From contig JAGVOD010000027.1 of NCBI GenBank assembly GCA_020052935.1, positions 1 to 35,446 on the forward strand: a DNA stretch of 35,446 nucleotides, given 5' to 3'. The notes below the pieces were generated by a model. That model saw only the letters and a list, made by a program, of their open reading frames with translations, made no database searches and had not been told where the DNA came from. Shown one piece after another: positions 26,548 to 34,370 of this stretch. Position numbers and translations under genes: made by a program. How positions within the stretch are numbered: position 1 is the first letter of the stretch; every line of letters begins with the position of its first letter. This DNA is from an archaeon (lineage in GTDB: Archaea; Nanobdellota; Nanobdellia; Woesearchaeales; UBA11576).

Positions 26548-28868
26548 TTTTTAGTACCTCTGCGGTTTTTTTGAACATCTTTCTTTGAGTCTACCCTGCA
26601 GGTAGCTGCATGAGCATGAGAATGCTTCTTCCCCTTTTTTGTACTGGCTATGGTCCCGTCCCTCAGGAACTCTATGCGCTCTGCGTGCTCGGCGACGTCA
26701 GCGTCGTGCGTCACCATCACTATGGTCTTGCACTTCTTGTTGTGGAGCTGCTTCAGGAACTCCATGACAATACCCCCTGTCTTCGAGTCGAGGTTGCCTG
26801 TGGGTTCGTCAGCAAGTATGACATCAGGGTCATTGGCAAGTGCACGCGCTATCGCGACACGCTGTTGCTGGCCGCCTGAAAGCTCTGTCGGCTTGTGATC
26901 CATCCTGTCTCCGAGCTCGACCAGATCAAGCAGCTCGGTCGCGCGCTGCTTCCTCTCGCTGCCGGGAATCCCCTGGAATGTCATCGGGAGCATGACATTC
27001 TCCAAAGCTGTAAGGTTCGGGATGAGATTGAACTGCTGGAATATGAATCCGATCTTCCTGCCGCGTATCTGCGCAAGGTCAGACTCTGAAAGATGAGAGA
27101 TGTCCTTGCCGTCGAGGTATATGCTGCCTTTTGTCGGGATGTCGAGGCAGCCGATCATGTTCATGGCCGTAGAATTGTGGATGATAAAATTATTCGCAAT
27201 AAAGTTATCCGCACCAGGAACAGTAATATCATATACACGAATGCGTTTATTCAATCTGCGGACGGATCTTATCCTGTCCCAGAAGATATCATCATCAACC
27301 AGATTTTTGAGCTTATCGGCAGATAACCCATGTTTTTCAAGCAAGGCGATGATTCCCTTAAGCTTCGCATTAGAGGCGTGGATCTTCTCCTTTTCATAAG
27401 GCCATAGAAGCTTATGGACCTTTCTTGGAAGAACGACCGAAGAGCCCTTTTTGATATCACGTATGATCTTCCCACAAGGGATGACATCCACGTTCGTGTC
27501 CCCTTTACCGAGCAAATGCCTGTTCAACCTTTCATCTTTATGTTTGCAGTTAAACCCTACGAATCTAGAGTATGATTTTAGGCTCTCAAGCCCGGAAATA
27601 GACAAGGCATAATATTTTCTGATAATCTTTCGCTTAGAGTTGGTTGCGCATTTCAATTTTTCAGAATACCTCGCAACAATGCCAAATCTCAAAAACAGAT
27701 AAATCAACTGCTCAATAAGGATCTTACTGGCAAGGGCGATAGAAATCTCTTTCCTATCTTTTGAGATGTGAGCATCACAATCAAAAAGACCCCTAATAAA
27801 AGAGGATATCTCATCATCGGCGCATTTGAACACAAAATCAGGGAGCTTGATGTGCCTCGCTTTTTTAACTAGTGGAAATCCGAAGATCTCCACAAAAAAA
27901 GATCTTAACACTTTACTGTTACAATCAATCCTTTTAGGAATGAACTCCCTGGTCTCAACCCCGAAAACCTCTTTGTATAAATGCCTGATCCTATCCTTCA
28001 ACCCATCATCTACATTGGTTATCTTGAGCCCATCTTCATCTATGTTCCCGTCTCCACATAAAAATCCGTAAAGCTCTAATAATTCCGGGCCGCTGTACGC
28101 CGGAATCTTGACTTTCTTACCAGAACTTAGTGCAGTAAGTTCCACTTTTCCGTCGTATTCCGCAATACTTTTTCCGCAAAAATCCAGAATCTCCCTGAAC
28201 CTATACAGTGAAACATTATTTTTGTACAACCATGAATCAAGAGTGCTGTATTTCACACCCAATCCCTTGCAAATGGCCCCCCTTGAAACGTGCGAGTCAC
28301 CCATCACTTTCTTGACCAGTCTTGGAGAGTCAAATACAATCAATGACCTGTCTCTGCAGAGCCGGTTCAATGAATCAAGGTACTGCCTCTTCCCACGTAT
28401 CCTTGTGGATCTGGAAGACGCCACAAACGCACCTTCCTCAAGATCCTTTGCAGGAACTTCACATAAACCATTTTCATCCAGTATAAAGAAAGGGTGCTCA
28501 ATAGACGTAATTATCTTTTTTCCACTGCAGGTCTCTACCTCAAGGGCATTTTCAACCTGTCTTTTGTAAAATCCTCTGATCGGGAATGGACGTATCTTGC
28601 GTGTCTTTTTATCCAGCGCCAAGATTTCGACATCTTTCATGTCCTCTATATCCTTGATTTTCATCGGCAAACCGTTGCTCAGAATAAGCTGGCTATCCCC
28701 CGAAATGCATTTGCCAGAGCCTGACGGGCCCATCACTGCGACAAACTCGCCCTTGTTTATCGTGAGGTCTAAGCCGCGCAATGCGGGTACTTCTACAGCA
28801 CCCATAGTGTAAACCTTCCAGACATCAGTCAACCGTATCACTGCAGTCTCTTTAGTCTTGTTTTTCAT
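26544..28868 (-). CDS. ABC transporter ATP-binding protein (MacB/LolD-like) interrupted by an intein
   Basis: Walker A MGPSGSGK | STAMNMIG split by intein; LSGGQQQRVAIARALANDPDVILADEPTGNLD; His-rich C-terminus. Confidence 0.93.
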   Translation of the reverse strand: MKNKTKETAVIRLTDVWKVYTMGAVEVPALRGLDLTINKGEFVAVMGPSGSGKCISGDSQLILSNGLPMKIKDIEDMKDVEILALDKKTRKIRPFPIRGFYKRQVENALEVETCSGKKIITSIEHPFFILDENGLCEVPAKDLEEGAFVASSRSTRIRGKRQYLDSLNRLCRDRSLIVFDSPRLVKKVMGDSHVSRGAICKGLGVKYSTLDSWLYKNNVSLYRFREILDFCGKSIAEYDGKVELTALSSGKKVKIPAYSGPELLELYGFLCGDGNIDEDGLKITNVDDGLKDRIRHLYKEVFGVETREFIPKRIDCNSKVLRSFFVEIFGFPLVKKARHIKLPDFVFKCADDEISSFIRGLFDCDAHISKDRKEISIALASKILIEQLIYLFLRFGIVARYSEKLKCATNSKRKIIRKYYALSISGLESLKSYSRFVGFNCKHKDERLNRHLLGKGDTNVDVIPCGKIIRDIKKGSSVVLPRKVHKLLWPYEKEKIHASNAKLKGIIALLEKHGLSADKLKNLVDDDIFWDRIRSVRRLNKRIRVYDITVPGADNFIANNFIIHNSTAMNMIGCLDIPTKGSIYLDGKDISHLSESDLAQIRGRKIGFIFQQFNLIPNLTALENVMLPMTFQGIPGSERKQRATELLDLVELGDRMDHKPTELSGGQQQRVAIARALANDPDVILADEPTGNLDSKTGGIVMEFLKQLHNKKCKTIVMVTHDADVAEHAERIEFLRDGTIASTKKGKKHSHAHAATCRVDSKKDVQKNRRGTKK
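27174..28709 (-). mobile_element. Intein (512 aa) with LAGLIDADG homing endonuclease domain, inserted after Walker A Lys
   Basis: Starts C (CISGDSQLILSNG), block B ITSIEHPFFI, DOD motifs LYGFLCGDGNI and FIRGLFDCDAHI, block F/G RVYDITVPGADNFIANNFIIHN, +1 Ser. Confidence 0.93.
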
Positions 28869-29269
28869 CTTGTCTTCTGCGCCTCCTTCCTCTCTTTCTC
28901 AAAGAACTCTGACAGCTTCTTGGAGAGTTCTGACTCGCTCTCGCCAGAGAACAGGCAATAAAGACGGACTGAATTTAGTACTTGGTTGAAGCAGGCGCTG
29001 CCATCGCCCATCTTGCTAAGCTCTGACCTGCCCTCTTTTGTCAGAAGGTATTTCTTGCTCTTGCCTGACTCTTTTACTGACAATAGGCTAGAAGCCTTCA
29101 GCTCTTCCAGCAACGGGTACATGGAGCCAGCACTTGGCTTCTTGCCGAGCCTTTTTCCTATGGATTTCATCAGGTCATAGCCTGACATCTCTTTCTCTTC
29201 AAGAAGGCGTAGAACAAGCAGCCTAAGATGGCCTTTTATGATTATGTCTTCGTGATGGGGGGTGTCCAT
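28865..29269 (-). CDS. PadR-family transcriptional regulator
   Basis: LRLLVLRLLEEKEMSGYDLMKSIGKRLGKKPSAGSMYPLLEELKASSLL winged-helix; 4-nt overlap with ABC gene. Confidence 0.88.
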   Translation of the reverse strand: MDTPHHEDIIIKGHLRLLVLRLLEEKEMSGYDLMKSIGKRLGKKPSAGSMYPLLEELKASSLLSVKESGKSKKYLLTKEGRSELSKMGDGSACFNQVLNSVRLYCLFSGESESELSKKLSEFFEKERKEAQKTR

Positions 29270-29286
29270 GATAAGTCACTAGTTGG

Positions 29287-29302
29287 TACCGATACATCGG
29301 TA
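29287..29302. promoter_or_regulatory. Palindromic operator candidate TACCGAT-ac-ATCGGTA
   Basis: Perfect 7-bp inverted repeat between the TATA box (29311-29320, minus) and the PadR start codon (29269). Confidence 0.6.
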
Positions 29303-29310
29303 ACGATACT

Positions 29311-29320
29311 TATATTTAAA
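29311..29320 (-). promoter_or_regulatory. TATA box (TTTAAATATA on minus strand) of the PadR-ABC operon
   Basis: About 42-51 nt upstream of the PadR ATG; TSS would fall on the palindrome. Confidence 0.5.
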
Positions 29321-29338
29321 GGTTACTTTTGCTTTGAG

Positions 29339-29641
29339 AGGCAGTGCCGCGCTAGGCTACGCCCTGATTCGCAAAACCGAGGCCTGTTTCGATGCTTCGC
29401 ATTGTAACCCTTCAGGCCGCTGCGTCCTGAAGTGACTCGCCTCGTCGAGCCTCGTGACGCCAAGCCCGCCTATTCTGTTTTACGAAGTTAGTCTGATAAA
29501 ACCCAATTATTTCGTTGACTAATTTCGCCTATGTGGCGGGCTATAAGGGCGAATCCGCCTACGGCGGAAGGGTCGCGTTCGCTTCGCTCGCGACCGTCAC
29601 CAGCCTCGGTTTTGCTATTGTTATTGGCGGCGCCACTGCCT
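29339..29641. repeat. Long hairpin element copy E4, TIR AGGCAGTG/CACTGCCT
   Basis: TIR 29339-29346/29634-29641; inner 12-bp IR GCAAAACCGAGG/CCTCGGTTTTGC (29371-29382/29604-29615); hairpins TCCGCC-tac-GGCGGA (29554-29568) and GGTCGCG/CGCGACC (29571-29577/29589-29595). Confidence 0.78.
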
Positions 29642-29703
29642 GCTTTACAGCTCCTATAATAATGCACAAATAATATAAAGAACGGATTTTTCATGGATAT
29701 AAC

Positions 29704-30345
29704 ATGTCACGCATAAGAAAACACAGGAGAACCAAGTCTGAGGCGCGAGAGGCACCCCCGAAGAAAAGCATGTCCAAGCAGATGATCATGACCATAATAC
29801 TAGGAAGCGTCATGGTCCTGAGCGTGTTCGGCATAATGTTCAGCAGCTACAACTCTGGAAACGAGAAAGAGAGATACGGCGAACACGTGTTCAAACGCAG
29901 CACAAACGGCTGGGTCACAGAGATAAACGGCCAGAAGGCAGAATTCACCTATCTTCCAAAAGACCTGGAGAACATGAACATAAGCACTGCGGCGGCAGAC
30001 AAACTCCGCGGAGCAAAAGTCGTGTATATAACATTCAACCCGAACTCGAAGCACGTCGACAAGTTCGAGCTTATGAGGTTCGAGCTGGGAAACGCACTCG
30101 TGCAGCTGGCAGACACATATGCGATGGCAGCCATTTCTGAAAACAATTCAGCATATACGCAGCCAATCGTGACCTGCGAGAACGCGACAGCAGCACTCCC
30201 AGTAATCAGTATAATGGAAGGCAACGAGACTGATGCCCGAGTCGAGGGAGAGTGCATAATACTAGAATCCGACGATTACTCAACCAGGGCACTGAAGGAC
30301 AAGTTCCTATATGACCTTCTCGAGATAAAGAACGAGCAAAAGTAG
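29704..30345 (+). CDS. Single-pass membrane protein of unknown function (paralog A)
   Basis: Basic N-terminus, TM MIMTIILGSVMVLSVFGIMF, extracellular domain with KVVYITFNPNSKH and IVTCENA. Confidence 0.7.
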   Translation: MSRIRKHRRTKSEAREAPPKKSMSKQMIMTIILGSVMVLSVFGIMFSSYNSGNEKERYGEHVFKRSTNGWVTEINGQKAEFTYLPKDLENMNISTAAADKLRGAKVVYITFNPNSKHVDKFELMRFELGNALVQLADTYAMAAISENNSAYTQPIVTCENATAALPVISIMEGNETDARVEGECIILESDDYSTRALKDKFLYDLLEIKNEQK

Positions 30346-30354
30346 GCAGAGACG

Positions 30355-31143
30355 ATGGCAAGGATAAAAGAAGAAACGCTGCAGAACATGGGAAGGGCCC
30401 AGAAGGCAGAGGATGACGACCTCGAGGTAGATGTCACAAAGAGCAAGAAACTTGCGAAGCATCACCACCATGAAGAAGAAAGAGAAGAAGACGGAAACGA
30501 CAGGAAAGACACAATAAAACTCCTGATTGCCCTGGGCGCAGTCCTGTTGATAATCGCGATTTTTGTCATCCTGTTCTTCGTGCTCAAGCAGCCGAAGAGG
30601 GTCATGACAATAGACGAGATGCACCAAGCCAACATGGACGGAAAGCTCGACCCGGCCGAAGGATACATTTACAACGGCTACTCATTCATAAACTTCGGCG
30701 GCGTGTGGTATTCGCAGGTCAAGAAGAACAACACCATCTATGATGTCACATTCAACTTCGACCCTAAGAACGTAGAGAACATAACTGTCGACGGGAAACT
30801 GACCAGCGACTTCGTGAAGAACAAGCACATATACGTCACGTTCGACCCTGAAGGACACTACCTGCAATACGTCGGAGTCGCGAACTACGGCTTGAGCAGG
30901 AGCCTCGCGTGGGCATTCAGCTACAACATGACAGCAGCATGCACGAAGAACATAACAAAAGCATGCGAGACTGCGGGAGTGGTGACTTGCGATGATGTCG
31001 ATAAGGCAGTAGTCTATTTCAAGGAGGCAGAAGAGACAAAAGTAATCCTTGGCGACAACTGCGTCACTGTCCAGGGCGCAGGGCCAGAGATAGTCCGGGC
31101 AAAGGACAGGCTGCTGCTAAGATGGTATGGAATGATGGACTGA
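30355..31143 (+). CDS. Single-pass membrane protein of unknown function (paralog B)
   Basis: TM LLIALGAVLLIIAIFVILFFVL, extracellular domain with DVTFNFDPKNVENI, KHIYVTFDPEGHY, VVTCDDV. Confidence 0.7.
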   Translation: MARIKEETLQNMGRAQKAEDDDLEVDVTKSKKLAKHHHHEEEREEDGNDRKDTIKLLIALGAVLLIIAIFVILFFVLKQPKRVMTIDEMHQANMDGKLDPAEGYIYNGYSFINFGGVWYSQVKKNNTIYDVTFNFDPKNVENITVDGKLTSDFVKNKHIYVTFDPEGHYLQYVGVANYGLSRSLAWAFSYNMTAACTKNITKACETAGVVTCDDVDKAVVYFKEAEETKVILGDNCVTVQGAGPEIVRAKDRLLLRWYGMMD

Positions 31144-31162
31144 GGGATTTTCTAATCTAACT

Positions 31163-31320
31163 GGGCAGTGCCGCGCCAGGCTGCGCTAAATTAGCAGTGG
31201 CACGCGAGGCTCGGCGTGCATCGGTTTTGTTGATTGGGCTATCTCCCCGTAGGGGGCATCCCCCGATAACGCCCCTGCAGATATTGTAGAAACGCCTCGC
31301 GAATTCGCGGTGCCACTGCT
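31163..31320. repeat. Hairpin element copy E5 (31193-31320, TIR AGCAGTGGCAC/GTGCCACTGCT) abutting a left-end fragment (31163-31190)
   Basis: TIR 31193-31203/31310-31320; core TCCCCGTAGGGGGCATCCCCC (31244-31264) with stem GGGC-TATC/GATA-ac-GCCC; fragment GGCAGTGCCGCGCCAGGCTGCGCT. Confidence 0.75.
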
Positions 31321-31350
31321 TAAGAAGTTATTGGCTATGCTGCTAAATCT

Positions 31351-31791
31351 TCAAGGCCTTAGGTACATTACCTTGGCTTCGCCAGTGTAGATGTCGGTCT
31401 TGTTCCAGCCATCTGGAATTGTAGCGTAGAAATAGACGTGTCTCAGCTCTTTCGGGCCAAGGATGAAATTGTTGTCATCAGTAGAGATGAACTGCGCAGC
31501 CTCGCCCTTGAGTCTTATCTGGACTAGGAGAGGGATATCCCAATCATTCGTAAGGATCATGTCCTTCTGTGAAGTGCCGCCACGGTTAGGAATCTTGCCG
31601 AAATGAAGCGTGGGGTCAGCATTGAATCCTATAAGATTCCCTTCTACACTCTTCACTTCAATATCATAAATCTGGACATATGCAACCTGGTATAGTGCGT
31701 AGTACCACATCGTGCCGCCAAAGCCTGCAAGAAAGATTATTATTATAAGGGCGACGGTTGCTTTCAGGCTCAATGCTTCTTTCTTTGCCAT
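31351..31791 (-). CDS. Small membrane-anchored protein of unknown function with N-terminal TM
   Basis: TM ATVALIIIIFLAGFGGTMWYYALY; TATA-like CTTATAAATGAG ~25 nt upstream suggests leaderless expression. Confidence 0.6.
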   Translation of the reverse strand: MAKKEALSLKATVALIIIIFLAGFGGTMWYYALYQVAYVQIYDIEVKSVEGNLIGFNADPTLHFGKIPNRGGTSQKDMILTNDWDIPLLVQIRLKGEAAQFISTDDNNFILGPKELRHVYFYATIPDGWNKTDIYTGEAKVMYLRP

Positions 31792-31823
31792 GGTATCCGG
31801 GACAAGAAACTCATTTATAAGTT

Positions 31824-33014
31824 TTATGGATTCTTCTTCCTATACACAGCAAGGAAGACATTGACTGCAGTGAGGATTATCACTATTATAACAAGGATGA
31901 TAGTAAGGGTGACAGGGCTCAAGCCTGCCTCTTCCTTCTCTGGGGCAAGAGTCTCATTCTTGGCTTCGACAGCAGGCAGGACAATATCTATCTTGCCATC
32001 GAATGTCGTAATTTTCTCAGCATAGTACAACTCTATCTTCAGGTTGTATTCTTTCGCCTCGAGGCTTGAAGTGTCTATAAAAGACTCTAAGGAAAGGATT
32101 TTCCAAGGCAAAAGGGCCACAGTAGCCGTTTTCGCATCCACACTCATGTTGGCATCATATACACGAATCTTTGCATAAATATTAAGAGGATCGTTCCAAG
32201 CGCTCTCAACATTGGCCATGAAGCGTTTTATGCCCCCTTTCTCAAGCGTCTCTGTGTGGTTGACAAGCTTAACATCAAGATTGCCTATCCTGAAACTCGC
32301 GTTTGCTTCTGTGTTTGTACCATCAGAATCAACAAAAGCTGTCGCGGAATAGTTTCCTGGAGGAAGGCCTAGAGTGTTGAACTGGGCTGTGAGCGACTCT
32401 GTCATGGATGAATTGATGGTTTTGCTGTCTAGATAGGCAGTGCCTACGTTCTGTTTCTCAAGATTATAGACTTCTACCTTTCCGGTCGCCTTGATGATGT
32501 CCTGCAGACCAAGGTTCTGGACAGTCACTGTGAACTCCATAGGCTCGTTACGGTTGACGTTTGGAGCAATAAGAGTCACCATAGGCATTATCCCTGGATG
32601 AAGGACGCGGAAAGATATCTGCCCGCAGGCGCTGGTCCTGCCGCAGACAGTGCCTTTCGTAGGGCAATCTTCGATGACACAGATAAATAAGGCATACCAA
32701 CCAGGAGGGTCAAGATGGTCTGGAAGCTCAATCCTGCCACCGAAAGGGACCCAGCTGCCTTTAGGTACATTCTCAAAATGCTTTTGGTCATTGTCAAACA
32801 CAACATACTTAGACAATGGTCCTTCCATGGCAAAGACATCATAGTTGTTGTCATAGTCTTTACTTGCTGCAATGGCATAAGAGAAGTTGTACACCATGCT
32901 CGGGTAGAATCTCTTGTATGTGAGAAGATCCTCTCCAGAGATACCGACTGCAAACACGGTCGAGGATAGGACAATCAAGAAGAATAAAGAAAATAACAGT
33001 TTGGAAGACCTCAT
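31824..33014 (-). CDS. Secreted CARDB/NEW3-like domain protein with C-terminal TM
   Basis: Signal peptide; NRNEPMEFTVTVQNLGLQDIIKATGKVEVYNLEKQNV; C-terminal TM VTLTIILVIIVIILTAVNVFLAVY. Confidence 0.7.
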   Translation of the reverse strand: MRSSKLLFSLFFLIVLSSTVFAVGISGEDLLTYKRFYPSMVYNFSYAIAASKDYDNNYDVFAMEGPLSKYVVFDNDQKHFENVPKGSWVPFGGRIELPDHLDPPGWYALFICVIEDCPTKGTVCGRTSACGQISFRVLHPGIMPMVTLIAPNVNRNEPMEFTVTVQNLGLQDIIKATGKVEVYNLEKQNVGTAYLDSKTINSSMTESLTAQFNTLGLPPGNYSATAFVDSDGTNTEANASFRIGNLDVKLVNHTETLEKGGIKRFMANVESAWNDPLNIYAKIRVYDANMSVDAKTATVALLPWKILSLESFIDTSSLEAKEYNLKIELYYAEKITTFDGKIDIVLPAVEAKNETLAPEKEEAGLSPVTLTIILVIIVIILTAVNVFLAVYRKKNP

Positions 33015-33017
33015 TTT

Positions 33018-33044
33018 TTAAAAAGAAGAAAAAAATAAAAAAAG
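33018..33044 (-). terminator. T-rich archaeal-type terminator downstream of the 33048-33707 gene
   Basis: Minus-strand T-rich run (about AAGCTTTTTTTATTTTTTTCTTCTTTTT) between the two genes. Confidence 0.5.
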
Positions 33045-33047
33045 CTT

Positions 33048-33707
33048 TTAAGAGCTTCTCGCAGCTGTAAAGACGACGTTATTATCGCACTGACCAGACG
33101 GACCAGTCGGGACATACAACTTGATTGTGACGTTGAAGTCATCTACGCTGTCGTCTGCTGACAAGTTTGTACAGAGCAACTGGTGTGCGCCGGTGAACTG
33201 GCCCTCTGAGGTGTCCAGTGTACCATAAGCTGCGCCACAACCACCGGATGCAAGCTCTTTACCTGCCCAGGTATAATCCGGATCGCCCGCGATTATCGTT
33301 GTCGTGCCGCACGTATTGAAATAGTTCGCAGCCACTGTCGAGTTGATAGTCACGTTAGCATAGACGTTACCATCGTTCTCCAGCCAGAAATCTGAAGGGT
33401 TGTAAGTACCCGTATTGACCCAGCAGCTAGGTTGTGCAGCAGAGGACGTTAGGTTGCACTCAGCGGCGTCTGCGACGACTGAAGAGTTCCTGTAGCCAGC
33501 ACCGAAATCAACATTGTTGTTCCTCAGTGTTATAGAAACGGTCTGGTTGATGTAGACCTTTGTAGTGCCTGTTGCGGTCGGCAACGCACCTGTTATAACG
33601 TTTGTGACCTGAGAGACACCCCTCATCGCGAAGAATGTGCCTGCCAATGAGATCACGATAGCAACAACTAGTAATGTCGCCAATGTCTTGTTTGAGATTT
33701 CATCCAT
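33048..33707 (-). CDS. Predicted membrane-anchored surface protein, Asn/Thr/Cys-rich
   Basis: N-terminal TM KTLATLLVVAIVISLAGTFFAM; strong SD GGAGG 13 nt upstream of ATG. Confidence 0.65.
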   Translation of the reverse strand: MDEISNKTLATLLVVAIVISLAGTFFAMRGVSQVTNVITGALPTATGTTKVYINQTVSITLRNNNVDFGAGYRNSSVVADAAECNLTSSAAQPSCWVNTGTYNPSDFWLENDGNVYANVTINSTVAANYFNTCGTTTIIAGDPDYTWAGKELASGGCGAAYGTLDTSEGQFTGAHQLLCTNLSADDSVDDFNVTIKLYVPTGPSGQCDNNVVFTAARSS

Positions 33708-33729
33708 CTTTTCTAACCTCCTCTTTTAC

Positions 33730-33960
33730 TCATTTCATTATGTTTATCGAAACCTTTCCGGCCTCATTAGACATTTGAGGTACCGTGGGCGCGTTGATGC
33801 TCAAACTGACCCTTCCAGGTGCGGGCCCGCCCAGCTCCATTGTCTTATAGATAGTTGTCGGCTGAGAAAGAATAGTCCAAGTGCCTACAACCGAGACAAT
33901 GAGCGTTAGAACCAATAGAACTAGGACTGTACGTTTCGAGATATCGTTGTCCTTATCCAT
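33730..33960 (-). CDS. Small (76 aa) membrane-anchored surface protein related to the neighbour
   Basis: Start at 33960 (MDKDNDISKRTVLVLLVLTLIVSVVGTWTIL), with GGAGG SD at the same spacing; the longer ORF start at 34077 reads through leader hairpins. Confidence 0.65.
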   Translation of the reverse strand: MDKDNDISKRTVLVLLVLTLIVSVVGTWTILSQPTTIYKTMELGGPAPGRVSLSINAPTVPQMSNEAGKVSINIMK

Positions 33961-34370
33961 CTTTTCTAACCTCCTTTTGTAAAACTGAAAAATCCTTTTT
34001 GAGGATTTTGTGCGCTCAGGAATTGTTGAAGCAATTCCTGACACATCACCTTTTGAAAAAGGCCAGTTTCTACTCAAATAATGATGATTAGAAGGGTTCC
34101 ATGAAGTAGGGACATATAAAGTTTTTGGTGGAGGGTGGTGTTTGGGGCGTCCTAACTAGGTTTTAGGGTATTTTAGCGCGGCCATGCGAAAATCAATAGT
34201 CACCAGTGGTGATAATGCGTTTTAGCAGGTTATAGGCGTTTGGAAGGGGTTTTTGCCAGGAATAGCTGGCAATTTACCTGCGTTGATCAATATTTAAAAA
34301 AGCGGTTTAATGGGTAAATATTATATACCCAGACGGTTTAACCCGCGTATCAAACTCCGGGGTGCAGACT

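Noticed and set aside
28080-28709. Frameshifted or separate gene fused to the ABC ATPase
   Set aside because: Precise restoration of Walker A after removing the C...HN segment, plus LAGLIDADG motifs, is explained fully by an intein.
33961-34077. N-terminal 39 aa of the 33730-34077 ORF
   Set aside because: Translates through two hairpins and the SD sequence; the methionine at 33960 matches the neighbour's start context.
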